A DNA stretch of 64,000 nt from SHZI01 sp040080965. Its GTDB lineage: Bacteria; Pseudomonadota; Gammaproteobacteria; Steroidobacterales; GCA-2729495. Positions 36,223 through 45,264 of this stretch are shown piece by piece. The DNA lies in assembly GCA_040080965.1 (NCBI GenBank), contig JBEBHH010000012.1, positions 20,392 to 84,391 on the forward strand, written 5' to 3'. Position 1 is the first letter of the stretch; each line of letters begins with the position of its first letter. The position numbers and the translations under genes are program-made. Under the pieces are notes generated by a model. The model was not told the DNA's origin. It searched no databases and saw only the letters and a program-made list of their open reading frames with translations.

Positions 36223-36400
36223 GGGATCTCCTTCGGGACCTGCCCCCGGGACCCGTCAGTGACGTGCCTCGGATCAGGGCCTCTTTGTTGCTTCGGGTTA
36301 GGGCCGCCGCGGTCCCCATCCGGCAACCGACCCCCGAAACGGAGGAAGGCACCCAGCCAGATGTGACGGAACGCGTGTGGATTTCGTTGCCTCTAGGGCG
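36223..36400 (-). promoter_or_regulatory. Long untranslated leader of rpsB-tsf
   Basis: About 170 bases separate the predicted transcription start from the S2 start codon. In E. coli this interval is the structured S2 autoregulatory leader (also described as the t44 RNA), by which free S2 represses its own operon. The leader here has several GC-rich self-complementary segments, for example around 36235-36260, consistent with such a role, but I cannot confirm a match to the known fold. Confidence 0.45.
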
Positions 36401-36405
36401 CGCGC

Positions 36406-36434
36406 TTTATACCATACGGGGTTAACGGTCACAA
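36406..36434 (-). promoter_or_regulatory. Sigma-70 promoter of rpsB-tsf
   Basis: On the minus strand TTGTGA (36429-36434) and TATAAA (36406-36411) are separated by 17 bp, a near-consensus vegetative promoter. It lies about 185 bp upstream of the rpsB start in the divergent region with map. Confidence 0.75.
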
Positions 36435-36541
36435 CGCGGTTCCGGTCCCTGGTACCACCCTCCTGGGCCAGTCCCCGGGGCTCCCTCCCCGGGTCTTCCC
36501 AGGGTTCATCAAGGGTTCGATCAGGCCAGGTCCCATCAAGG

Positions 36542-37309
36542 ATGAGCATTACGATCAAGACCCCGGCCGAGCAGGACGCCATGCGGGTAGCAGGCCGCCT
36601 TACGGCCGCGGTCCTGGACATGATCGGCCCCCACATCCAGCCCGGGGTCACCACCGACGAACTGGACCGCATCTGCCACGATTACATCGTTGACGTGCAG
36701 CATGCGATTCCGGCACCCCTGAACTACCGGGGCTTCCCCAAGTCGATCTGCACTTCCGTGAACCACGTGGTCTGCCACGGCATTCCGGGCGACAAGAAGC
36801 TCCGGCCGGGCGACGTCGTCAACGTGGACATCACGGTGATCAAGGACGGCTTCCACGGCGACAGCAGCCGCATGTTCTTCGTCGGCAAGGGCACGATCCA
36901 GGGAGAACGGGTCGTACGCGTGTGCCGGGAGGCCCTCTGGCTCGGCATCGATCAGGCCCGGCCGGGCCGGCGCCTAGGCGACATCGGCCATGCCATCCAG
37001 AAATACGTGGAGGCCGAGGGCTTCAGTGTGGTCCGGGAGTACTGCGGACACGGGATCGGCCGGATCTTCCACGAGGATCCCCAGGTCCTCCACTACGGCG
37101 AACCCGGCACGGGACTCGAGTTGCGGGAGGGCCTGACATTCACCATCGAACCGATGGTGAATGTCGGCAAGCGCCACGTCCGGCTCCTGCCGGACGGCTG
37201 GACCGTCGTCACGCGGGATCACTCGCTTTCCGCCCAGTGGGAACACACCATACTGATCACGAAGGATGGCTGCGAGGTGCTGACCCTCGGCGCGGACGAA
37301 CGGCGATGA
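36542..37309 (+). CDS. map: Methionine aminopeptidase, type I
   Basis: Map removes the initiator methionine from nascent proteins. The 255-residue protein shows the metal ligands of the pita-bread fold: Asp in VNVDITVIKDGFHGDSSRMF (two aspartates), His in YCGHGIGRIFHEDP, and Glu residues in TFTIEPMVN and QWEHTILIT. I start it at the ATG at 36542 (MSITIKTPAEQ), which matches family N-termini. It is divergent from rpsB and overlaps glnD by 4 bp (ATGA), the conserved arrangement. Confidence 0.97.
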   Translation: MSITIKTPAEQDAMRVAGRLTAAVLDMIGPHIQPGVTTDELDRICHDYIVDVQHAIPAPLNYRGFPKSICTSVNHVVCHGIPGDKKLRPGDVVNVDITVIKDGFHGDSSRMFFVGKGTIQGERVVRVCREALWLGIDQARPGRRLGDIGHAIQKYVEAEGFSVVREYCGHGIGRIFHEDPQVLHYGEPGTGLELREGLTFTIEPMVNVGKRHVRLLPDGWTVVTRDHSLSAQWEHTILITKDGCEVLTLGADERR

Positions 37310-40023
37310 ACGCGGCGGCAAGTCCGGCGCTCAGCCTGTCCGATGACGCGCGGCACCTGGCATCAACGGTGCTTCAGGCGGACGGCACGGCATTCGACTG
37401 GCCCGCCGTCCGCAACATCCTTCAGGCCGACGGCGATGCCCGGACAGCGCTCCGGCACGCGCTCAATGCCGGCAATTCAGCCCTCAAGCAGCGCTTCCTC
37501 GCCGGCGAGACAGCGGCCCGGCTTGTGGCGGACCGGGCGGCGCTGGTGGACCTCGTGGTCTGCGAGGCCTGGCGACGTGCGGGCGACCGCAGCCACGCGG
37601 ACTTTGCCCTGGTGGCCGTCGGTGGCTACGGCCGCGGCGAGCTTCACCCCTACTCCGACGTGGACCTGCTGGTCCTGACGCCACCCTGCGACGCGCCACT
37701 CCCTCCGGACAGCCTCTCCGACTTCCTGACCCTCCTCTGGGATGCCGGCATCGAGATTCGCCACAGCGTCCGCAGCGCAGCCGAGTGTGGCCAGGACGCC
37801 GGCAACGATCTCACTGTAATCACTACCCTCATGGAAGCGCGGCTGCTGGTCGGATCCGAGGACCTGCTCTGGGAGATGCAGGCCGCGATAGCGCCTGGCA
37901 AGGTCTGGCCCTCGCGGCAGTTCTTCGAGGGCAAGATCCGCGAACAGCTGAATCGTCATCATCGGTACGACGACACCGCCTACAACCTCGAGCCCGACGT
38001 GAAGGGCAGTCCCGGCGGGCTGCGCGACATCCAGACGATCAGCTGGGTGGCGCTCCGGGAGTACGGCCGTGGCGACCTCGAGTACCTCGTAAGTCGCAGC
38101 TTCCTGAGCCCGCCCGAGCTGCGGCTGCTTATCCAGGGTCGTGAATTCCTCTGGCGGATCCGCTTTGCGATCCACCTCCTGACCGGTCGCCACGAGGACC
38201 GGCTGCTCTTCGATCACCAGAGCCGGCTCGCACAGCTGTTCGGTTACCAGGACGCCTCGTACATGCTCGCGGTCGAGCAGTTCATGCAGCGCTACTACCG
38301 CACCGTCATGGACCTGAGTCGCCTGAACGAGATGCTGCTCCAGCAGTTCCAGGAAGCCATTCTCAATGATCCCGACGCGGAGGCCGTTCCGCTCAACGAC
38401 CGCTTCAGCGTGCACAACGGCTTCCTTCAGGTGGCCGACGACGGCGCTTTCGACCGGACACCCTCCGCCCTGCTGGAACTCTTCCTGGTGCTCCAGCAGC
38501 GCCCCGAACTGAAGGGCGTCAGTGCAGGGACGATCTCACTGATCCGCCGCAGCCTGAACCTGATCGATGACGAGTTCCGGCAGGATCCCCGCAACCACCG
38601 GCTCTTCCTCCAGATCCTGCGCGCCAAGGAAGGCGTCACCCACGAACTCCGCCGGATGAACCGGTATGGTGTCCTGGGCCGGTACGTACCGGCGTTCGGC
38701 CGGATCGTCGGCCGCATGCAGTACGACCTCTTCCACGCCTACACGGTGGATGAGCACACCCTGTTCGTCGTCAGCAACCTGCGCAGGTTCGCCCTGGACC
38801 GCTACAACCATGAATTCCCGCGCTGCTCCGAGCTGATGCAGGGGCTTCCTGCGCCGGAACTCGCCTATCTGGCCGGGCTGTTCCATGACATAGCCAAGGG
38901 GCGCGGTGGCGACCACTCCGAGCTCGGCGCCCTCGATGCGGAGTCGTTCGTCCTCGAGCACGGGATGAGCCGCTACGACGCCCGGCTCGTGGCCTGGCTG
39001 GTCCGCAATCACCTGCTGCTGTCGCTCACTGCACAGAAGCGCGACATCAGCGACCCCGCCGTGATCCGGGATTTTGCCGGGCTGATCGGTGACGAGGTGC
39101 ACCTGGACTACCTCTACCTGCTGACCGTAGCCGACGTGCGCGGCACCAACCCAAAATTGTGGAACTCCTGGAAGGCACAGCTCTTCGAGGAGCTGTACGG
39201 CCAGGCCAAGCGCGCGCTCCGGCGCGGCCTGGAAAAGCCGATCGACCGGGATGAGCTCATCGCGGAGCGCAAGGCCGCAGCCCGCGCCCTGCCGGGCGCG
39301 GCCGGCATCCCGGGAACCCGCGTCGACGACATCTGGGCCGAACTTGGCGACGACTACTTCCTGCGCTGCCGGCCTGAGGAGATCGCGTGGCACACGCAGC
39401 TGCTCGCGGCCCGGGAGGATGAGGGACGACGGGTACTGGTTGGCGTCCAGGACGAGGCATCGGGTGCCGGTACGTCGGTAGTGGTCTACGCCCCGCAGGA
39501 CCGGTCGACTTTCGCCACGGCAACGGCGGTGCTCGACGAACTGGGCCTCAACATCGCCGATGCCCGCATCATCAGGCTGGGCAATGGCTTCAGCCTGTCC
39601 ACGTACGTGGTACTCGAGAATGGCGGCGAGCAGATCCGCGATGACGAACGCCGCGACCAGATCCTGCGCCGTCTGGAACAGGCAATAACCGCCGGCGAGG
39701 AGAAAGCCCTGCGGGTCACGCGCCGTCCACCGCGGCAGGTCCGGATGTTCTCGACGCCGACCCTGATCAGCTTTGCCGCCGATGAAACCAACGACCGCAC
39801 GGTGATGGAGATAGTGGCCAGCGACCGTCCCGGCCTCCTTTGCCAGGTCGGGCAGGTGCTGCGCAATCACCGCGTCGGCATCCAGGCTGCAAAGATCCTG
39901 ACCGTGGGCGAGCGCGCCGAAGACGTGTTCTATGTGACCGATGCGACGGGAGCCCCGCTAGACCCGGACCTCTGCGACCGCCTGAAGCAGGCGGTGACGC
40001 AGGCGCTCGACAGCGCCTCCTGA
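37306..40023 (+). CDS. glnD: Bifunctional PII uridylyltransferase/uridylyl-removing enzyme
   Basis: GlnD senses glutamine and adds or removes UMP on PII proteins, controlling nitrogen assimilation. The 905-residue protein has an N-terminal nucleotidyltransferase (VGGYGRGELHPYSDVDLLVL, 105-124, with the catalytic aspartates), a central HD hydrolase domain (LAGLFHDIAKGRGGDHSELG, His-Asp near 527), and two C-terminal ACT domains (about 710-790 and 815-895) that bind glutamine. It is coupled to map and followed by dapD, as in E. coli. Confidence 0.97.
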   Translation: MNAAASPALSLSDDARHLASTVLQADGTAFDWPAVRNILQADGDARTALRHALNAGNSALKQRFLAGETAARLVADRAALVDLVVCEAWRRAGDRSHADFALVAVGGYGRGELHPYSDVDLLVLTPPCDAPLPPDSLSDFLTLLWDAGIEIRHSVRSAAECGQDAGNDLTVITTLMEARLLVGSEDLLWEMQAAIAPGKVWPSRQFFEGKIREQLNRHHRYDDTAYNLEPDVKGSPGGLRDIQTISWVALREYGRGDLEYLVSRSFLSPPELRLLIQGREFLWRIRFAIHLLTGRHEDRLLFDHQSRLAQLFGYQDASYMLAVEQFMQRYYRTVMDLSRLNEMLLQQFQEAILNDPDAEAVPLNDRFSVHNGFLQVADDGAFDRTPSALLELFLVLQQRPELKGVSAGTISLIRRSLNLIDDEFRQDPRNHRLFLQILRAKEGVTHELRRMNRYGVLGRYVPAFGRIVGRMQYDLFHAYTVDEHTLFVVSNLRRFALDRYNHEFPRCSELMQGLPAPELAYLAGLFHDIAKGRGGDHSELGALDAESFVLEHGMSRYDARLVAWLVRNHLLLSLTAQKRDISDPAVIRDFAGLIGDEVHLDYLYLLTVADVRGTNPKLWNSWKAQLFEELYGQAKRALRRGLEKPIDRDELIAERKAAARALPGAAGIPGTRVDDIWAELGDDYFLRCRPEEIAWHTQLLAAREDEGRRVLVGVQDEASGAGTSVVVYAPQDRSTFATATAVLDELGLNIADARIIRLGNGFSLSTYVVLENGGEQIRDDERRDQILRRLEQAITAGEEKALRVTRRPPRQVRMFSTPTLISFAADETNDRTVMEIVASDRPGLLCQVGQVLRNHRVGIQAAKILTVGERAEDVFYVTDATGAPLDPDLCDRLKQAVTQALDSAS

Positions 40024-40064
40024 ATCCCCAGCAAGCCTGATCCTTCATCTCCGGACAACAGCCA

Positions 40065-40892
40065 GTGAATCAATCCAGCATGCAGAGCACGATCGAGACC
40101 GCCTTCGACAAGCGGGCGACACTGGACCTGCCCAATGCCACTGCAGACCTTCGGTCAGCCGTATCCGCCGCCATCGGACTGCTCGACAGCGGCGAGGCGC
40201 GGGTCGCCGAACGGACATCGCACGGCTGGGTGGTCAACCAGTGGCTCAAGAAGGCCGTACTCCTGCACTTCGGCATCGAACGGAGCGTTCGCATGCCGGC
40301 GGGCGTCACCGACTACTTCGACAAGGTTCCGATGAAGTACCACGACTGGAGCCAGGACCAGTTCGCAGCCGCCGGCACGCGCGTTGTGCCCGGGGCGATT
40401 GTCCGGCACGGAGCCCACGTGGCCAGCAACGTGGTGCTGATGCCGTCATTCGTGAACATCGGCGCCTTCATCGATAGCGGCACGATGGTAGACACCTGGG
40501 CTACGGTCGGCAGCTGCGCGCAGATTGGCCGCAACGTGCACCTGTCCGGCGGGGTGGGAATTGGCGGCGTCCTTGAGCCCGTCCAGGCCGGCCCGACGAT
40601 CATCGAGGACAACTGCTTCATCGGCGCGCGCTCGGAAATCGTCGAAGGCGTGGTCGTCGAGGAAGGCGCCGTGATATCCATGGGCGTCTTCATCGGACAG
40701 AGCACGCGGATCTACGATCGGGCGAAGGACGAGGTTCTCTACGGGAGAGTGCCGGCCGGTGCGGTCGTGGTCCCGGGCAATCTCCCCTCCGAGGGCGGGC
40801 GCTGCAGCCTTTACTGCGCAGTCATCGTGAAGCGCGTGGATGCCAGGACCCGCGCCAAGGTGTCGCTGAACGAACTGCTGCGCAACGATTGA
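40065..40892 (+). CDS. dapD: 2,3,4,5-tetrahydropyridine-2,6-dicarboxylate N-succinyltransferase
   Basis: DapD succinylates tetrahydrodipicolinate in the succinylase route to meso-diaminopimelate and lysine. The 275-residue protein has an N-terminal helical domain (TSHGWVVNQWLKKAVLLHF) and a left-handed beta helix of hexapeptide repeats (VPGAIVRHGAHVASNVVLMP; GSCAQIGRNVHLSGGVGIGG). The start is a GTG at 40065 or an ATG five codons later at 40080. dapE, which acts later in the same pathway, follows 16 bp downstream. Confidence 0.97.
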   Translation: MNQSSMQSTIETAFDKRATLDLPNATADLRSAVSAAIGLLDSGEARVAERTSHGWVVNQWLKKAVLLHFGIERSVRMPAGVTDYFDKVPMKYHDWSQDQFAAAGTRVVPGAIVRHGAHVASNVVLMPSFVNIGAFIDSGTMVDTWATVGSCAQIGRNVHLSGGVGIGGVLEPVQAGPTIIEDNCFIGARSEIVEGVVVEEGAVISMGVFIGQSTRIYDRAKDEVLYGRVPAGAVVVPGNLPSEGGRCSLYCAVIVKRVDARTRAKVSLNELLRND

Positions 40893-40908
40893 GGCGAGCG
40901 GCAAGAGA

Positions 40909-42036
40909 ATGAACGAGACCCTCGATTTTGCCTGCGAACTCATCCGTCTGCCGTCGGTGACGCCCGATGACGCTGGCTGCCAGTCGCTGCTTGCCGAACG
41001 CCTCAGGGCCGCCGGGTTCGCCGTCGAAGAACTCAGGTTTGGTGAAGTCACCAACCTCTGGGCCCGGCGCGGAACGGTCGGGCCCGTGCTGTGTTTTGCC
41101 GGCCATACCGATGTGGTGCCGGCCGGCCCCCGGAACGAGTGGCACTCCGACCCGTTCGAACCGGACGTTCGCAACGGCGTGCTATTTGGCCGCGGCGCCG
41201 CCGATATGAAAGCCGGCCTAGCCGCCATGTTCGATGCGACCACGGATTTCGTGAAAGCCCAGCCCGGTCACCGGGGCTCGATCGCCTTTCTCATCACCAG
41301 CGACGAGGAAGGCAAGGCGCAGGACGGCACGAAGCGCGTCATGCAACTCCTGAAGGAACGCGGCGAACACCTGGACTGGTGCGTCATCGGCGAGCCATCC
41401 TGCGAGAGACAGCTGGGAGACACCATCCGCATTGGACGGCGTGGGTCCCTGAGCGGCATCCTGACGGTCCATGGACTGGCGGGTCATGTCGCCTATCCCC
41501 AGCTGGCCCGCAATCCGATTCAGGCATTCGCCCCGGTATTGACGGAGCTCTACGGCAAGCCGCTCGACAATGGCAACGAGTTTTTCCCGCCATCGAGCTT
41601 CCAGGTAGTCAAGCTGGAAAGCATCGGCGACGCAGTCAATGTGACGCCCGGTTCGCTCTCGGCTCGGTTCAATATCCGCTACTCCACGGTCTGGACCCAC
41701 GAGCAGCTGCGCAGGCACATCGAGGCTCTCTTCCGTGCGCACAACCTGGATTACACCCTCGACTGGCATCTGTCCGGGGAGCCCTTCCTGACGCCCCCGG
41801 GAGTCCTGATCGATACGGTGGCCGCCGCCGTGAAGAAGTTGACCGGCGTCGTGCCGGAGCTGTCCACTGGCGGCGGCACGTCGGACGGCCGCTTCATCGC
41901 GCCGAGCGGCACCCACGTCGTGGAGTTCGGCGCGGTAAACACCACGATTCACAAGCCGGACGAGCAGATCCCGGTCGCCGACATCGGCATCATGCGCGGC
42001 GTCTACAGGGAGATCCTGGAGCGGCTGCTGGGCTGA
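40909..42036 (+). CDS. dapE: Succinyl-diaminopimelate desuccinylase
   Basis: DapE removes the succinyl group to give LL-diaminopimelate for peptidoglycan and lysine. The 375-residue M20 metallohydrolase has His66 and Asp68 in FAGHTDVVPAG, the bridging Asp99 in GRGAADMKAG, catalytic Glu133-Glu134 in ITSDEEGKAQDGT, and the C-terminal His in TTIHKPDEQIPV. It forms an operon with dapD and ends 3 bp from the convergent dsbB. Confidence 0.97.
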   Translation: MNETLDFACELIRLPSVTPDDAGCQSLLAERLRAAGFAVEELRFGEVTNLWARRGTVGPVLCFAGHTDVVPAGPRNEWHSDPFEPDVRNGVLFGRGAADMKAGLAAMFDATTDFVKAQPGHRGSIAFLITSDEEGKAQDGTKRVMQLLKERGEHLDWCVIGEPSCERQLGDTIRIGRRGSLSGILTVHGLAGHVAYPQLARNPIQAFAPVLTELYGKPLDNGNEFFPPSSFQVVKLESIGDAVNVTPGSLSARFNIRYSTVWTHEQLRRHIEALFRAHNLDYTLDWHLSGEPFLTPPGVLIDTVAAAVKKLTGVVPELSTGGGTSDGRFIAPSGTHVVEFGAVNTTIHKPDEQIPVADIGIMRGVYREILERLLG

Positions 42037-42039
42037 GCG

Positions 42040-42549
42040 TCACCTCGCGGTGGCGAAGCCACCGGCTTTTCCTGCGGGCCAGTTCCAGACGATGCCCCAG
42101 ACTCCGAGGCACACCAGGGCAATCAGTACCCACGCTGGCATGGTCAGGCCGAGGAACGTCCAGTCCACGGACGCGCACTCACCGGACCCGGACAGGACCA
42201 TCGCGAGGGCGTCCCGTAACGGGAACGATTCGAGCATGAAGTCGAGACCGGGGCCACAGGCCGGAACACGTTCCGGAGGCAGTGTGGTGAGCCATACATG
42301 CCGTCCAGCCACGCCAATGCCGGCCAGGGCAACCAGGCCGAGCAGGACTGAATAGGCGCGCCTCCCCGCGTTCCCTGCGCGGTGTGCCGCGGCCAGAAGG
42401 AAAACCGCGCCGAGGGCGATCACCGCCACACGCTGGAAGATGCACAGCGGGCAGGGCTCCAGTCCGAGCATGTGCTGCGCGTACAGGGCGTAGGCCATGA
42501 GCCCCGCGCAGGCGAAGGCTCCCAGGGCGTTTGCCATTCGGACGTCCAT
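42040..42549 (-). CDS. dsbB: Disulfide bond formation protein B
   Basis: DsbB re-oxidises periplasmic DsbA and passes electrons to ubiquinone. The 169-residue protein has four membrane helices, the first periplasmic pair Cys33-x-x-Cys36 (LEPCPLCIFQRVAV) and a second pair in RVPACGPGLDFMLESFPLRD and GECASVDW. Its ATG shares one base with the tsaB stop (TGATG), so the two are coupled. Confidence 0.95.
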   Translation of the reverse strand: MDVRMANALGAFACAGLMAYALYAQHMLGLEPCPLCIFQRVAVIALGAVFLLAAAHRAGNAGRRAYSVLLGLVALAGIGVAGRHVWLTTLPPERVPACGPGLDFMLESFPLRDALAMVLSGSGECASVDWTFLGLTMPAWVLIALVCLGVWGIVWNWPAGKAGGFATAR

Positions 42550-43304
42550 CAGTCACTACTCCCGGCCAGCGCGGCCTTTGCAACGGAGGCCACATGGTGG
42601 CGCAGGTAGTTCGGTTGCGCCTCGGCGGGCGGCACGACCTTTCCCGAAAGGAACCGTGACTGCGCCAGCCGCGCGACGTCCACAGCTGACGGCAGCAGGT
42701 CGGGCTCGAGGCCAGTGAACCGGCCGCGCAACCGCCCGGCGAGCGCCGGATAGGCGGCCCAGCCGGGACCCACGGCCAGGAATGCGCCGTCCCCGGGCAA
42801 CGTGAGTGCGTCGGGGCCCACGAGCGAATCGGGTATCAGGGCCCTGACTCCCTCCGCCGGGTCACGCGCGTAGAACCCCGCGTAGACCTCGCCCATGTGG
42901 GCGTCGAGGCAGCACGCCACGAGATCGGTGGTTGTGCGCTGGAAAGCTGCCGCCGCGAGCGCGGCCAGAGTCGACACGGGGCACAAGGGCAGGTCGCTGG
43001 CATAAGCGAGTCCCTGGGCCATCGCCACCGCCACCCGGACGCCGGTAAAGCTGCCGGGGCCGGAACCAAAGGCGATACAGTCGAGGTGGTCCAGCGATGC
43101 CGCGGACTCGTCCAGCAGCTCGCGCGCCCACTCGAACACGTTTCGGGACGGCGCGCGCAGCCCTCGGGACTCCCGCACGGCGACAAGGTCCCCGCGCAAG
43201 AAGGCGACACTCGGCAGATCCGTCGCGGTTTCGATCGCCAGGCAGGTAAACGGGGCGGATGGAATGGTCAAATCCTCAGCAGTAATGCGGCGTACCGGCG
43301 GCAT
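42549..43304 (-). CDS. tsaB: tRNA threonylcarbamoyladenosine biosynthesis protein TsaB
   Basis: TsaB is the non-catalytic partner that supports TsaD and TsaE in making t6A37 on ANN-decoding tRNAs. The 251-residue ASKHA-fold protein has CLAIETATDLPSVAFLRGD and the signature DCIAFGSGPGSFTGVRVAVA followed by MAQGLAYASDLPLCPVSTLA. About 15 extra residues precede the usual start; ATG 43304 is the only good one. It is coupled to dsbB. Confidence 0.94.
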   Translation of the reverse strand: MPPVRRITAEDLTIPSAPFTCLAIETATDLPSVAFLRGDLVAVRESRGLRAPSRNVFEWARELLDESAASLDHLDCIAFGSGPGSFTGVRVAVAMAQGLAYASDLPLCPVSTLAALAAAAFQRTTTDLVACCLDAHMGEVYAGFYARDPAEGVRALIPDSLVGPDALTLPGDGAFLAVGPGWAAYPALAGRLRGRFTGLEPDLLPSAVDVARLAQSRFLSGKVVPPAEAQPNYLRHHVASVAKAALAGSSD

Positions 43305-43351
43305 TTAATGCCCGGGAGCCAGCATATGTTGACAGCGTTCACTGACACCCT

Positions 43352-43379
43352 CTGACCAATCCGGACCGATCTGTATAAT
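43352..43379 (+). promoter_or_regulatory. Sigma-70 promoter of pckG
   Basis: CTGACC (43352-43357) and a perfect TATAAT (43374-43379) are separated by 16 bp, about 100 bp upstream of the pckG start. The untranslated leader that follows contains an inverted repeat CGCGCGA/TCGCGCG (about 43390-43418), which could be regulatory. Confidence 0.7.
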
Positions 43380-43480
43380 AGTGGGACCTCGCGCGACCGG
43401 CGACCCACTTCGCGCGATTAAACCCGAATAATGTGCGTCGGTCGCCGCACCCCACGACAGAACTCAGGCAAGGACATCTG

Positions 43481-45223
43481 ATGACGACGAGCAATGCAGC
43501 GCTTCGCCGCTGGGTAGACGACGTAGCGGCACTCACCAAGCCGGCCCGTATCCACTGGTGCGACGGCTCGGATGCCGAATACCAGGCGCTGCTCGGCCAG
43601 ATGGTCGCCAACGGCGACCTCCTGCCACTGAATCCTAAGACCTACCCCAAGTGCTACCTCCATCGCTCGAATCCTTCCGATGTCGCCCGCGTCGAGCACC
43701 TGACGTTCGTCTGCACCCCGGGGCGCGACTCGGCCGGCCCGAACAACAACTGGATGGCCCCGGTCGACGCCCACACCAAGATGGACGGGCTGTTTGCCGG
43801 ATCAATGGAGGGTCGAACGATGTACGTGATCCCGTACTGCATGGGACCCATCGCTTCTCCCTACGCCCGGTGTGGCGTCGAGATCACCGACAGTGCCTAC
43901 GTCGCCGCCAACATGCGGCTGATGACCCGCATGGGCCAGGCTGCCCTGCAGCGTATCGAGCGGGACAACAAGTTTGTCCGCGGCCTGCACTCTACCGGCG
44001 ACCTGGATCCAAATCGCCGGTTCATCATGCACTTCCCGGACGAACTGCTCATCCAGAGCATCGGCTCCGGATATGGCGGCAACGCCCTTCTCGGCAAGAA
44101 ATGCCACGCACTGCGAATCGCCAGCTGGCAGGCCCAGCAGGAAGGCTGGCTTGCCGAGCACATGCTGCTGGTCGAGATTGAAAGCCCGACCGGCGAGAAG
44201 CACAACCTCGCTGCGGCATTCCCCTCAGCGTGCGGCAAGACCAACCTGGCCATGCTCATCCCCCCCGCCTCCCTCCCGGGCTGGAAGGTCCGTACTCTCG
44301 GCGACGACATTGCGTGGCTGCACCTCGACGAAAATGGCCAGATGCGGGCCATCAATCCGGAGTCGGGCTATTTCGGCGTCGTGCCCGGCACGAGTCCGAA
44401 GACCAACCGCAACGCGTACGACATGATCCACAGCGACACCATCTTCACGAACGTGGCGCTGACCGCCGAGAACGAGCCCTGGTGGGAAGGCAAGGGCAGT
44501 GGCACGCCGGCAATCGACTGGCAGGGCCGGCCCTACGACGCCAAGAATGGCCCCGCGGCGCACCCTAACGCGCGATTCACCGTGGCAGCGCCCAGGAATC
44601 CCAGTTACTCACCACTCGCGGATGATCCGCAAGGCGTGCCGATCAGCGCCATCATTTTCGGCGGGCGCCGCCGGGAACTGGCGCCACTGGTCTACCAGGC
44701 CAGGAACTGGCAGCACGGCGTGCTCGTCGGCGCGGGCGTCGCTTCCGAGACCACCGCTGCGGCAACCGGCGCCGTTGGAGTCACCCGGCGCGATCCCATG
44801 GCCATGAAACCGTTCTGCGGCTATAACTTCGGCGACTACTGGAAGCACTGGCTGAGCTTTGGCCAGAGATCGACCAACCTGCCCGCCATCTTTCACGTCA
44901 ACTGGTTCCGCCAGGACGAACAGGGCCGTTTCCTGTGGCCCGGTTTCGGCGACAACCTGCGGGTCCTCCACTGGATCATCGACCGGTGCACCGGCCGGGT
45001 CGGTGCGCGCGAAACGCCAATCGGCTTCCTGCCGAATCCCGGGGACATCAATGTCGATGGCGTCGACCTGATTCCCGGCGCGATGAACGCGCTTCTGGCA
45101 GTTGAGTCGAAGAACTGGCGGGACGAAATGGCGTCAGTCGAAACGTACCTGCAGGAGTACGGCAATCACCTGCCGAAGGCGCTCCTGGATGAACACCGGC
45201 GGGTCGTCAGCGCGCTCGGCTGA
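43481..45223 (+). CDS. pckG: Phosphoenolpyruvate carboxykinase (GTP)
   Basis: PckG converts oxaloacetate and GTP to phosphoenolpyruvate, the first dedicated step of gluconeogenesis. The 580-residue protein has the GTP-class P-loop with its active-site cysteine, FPSACGKTNLAML (near residue 265), upstream RFIMHFPDELLIQSIGSGYGG and the C-terminal FLPNPGDINVDG. The ATG at 43481 follows a short AAGGACA ribosome binding site. Gammaproteobacteria more often carry the ATP-type PckA, so the GTP type is a lineage marker. Confidence 0.97.
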   Translation: MTTSNAALRRWVDDVAALTKPARIHWCDGSDAEYQALLGQMVANGDLLPLNPKTYPKCYLHRSNPSDVARVEHLTFVCTPGRDSAGPNNNWMAPVDAHTKMDGLFAGSMEGRTMYVIPYCMGPIASPYARCGVEITDSAYVAANMRLMTRMGQAALQRIERDNKFVRGLHSTGDLDPNRRFIMHFPDELLIQSIGSGYGGNALLGKKCHALRIASWQAQQEGWLAEHMLLVEIESPTGEKHNLAAAFPSACGKTNLAMLIPPASLPGWKVRTLGDDIAWLHLDENGQMRAINPESGYFGVVPGTSPKTNRNAYDMIHSDTIFTNVALTAENEPWWEGKGSGTPAIDWQGRPYDAKNGPAAHPNARFTVAAPRNPSYSPLADDPQGVPISAIIFGGRRRELAPLVYQARNWQHGVLVGAGVASETTAAATGAVGVTRRDPMAMKPFCGYNFGDYWKHWLSFGQRSTNLPAIFHVNWFRQDEQGRFLWPGFGDNLRVLHWIIDRCTGRVGARETPIGFLPNPGDINVDGVDLIPGAMNALLAVESKNWRDEMASVETYLQEYGNHLPKALLDEHRRVVSALG

Positions 45224-45264
45224 ACTTTGCGGGACCGGGCGCGGCGTCCGCGGCGACGGGCGCC

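Noticed and set aside
36473..36493. Hairpin of CCCCGGGG type upstream of map as a terminator
   Set aside because: No T-run follows on either strand and neither divergent gene ends there.
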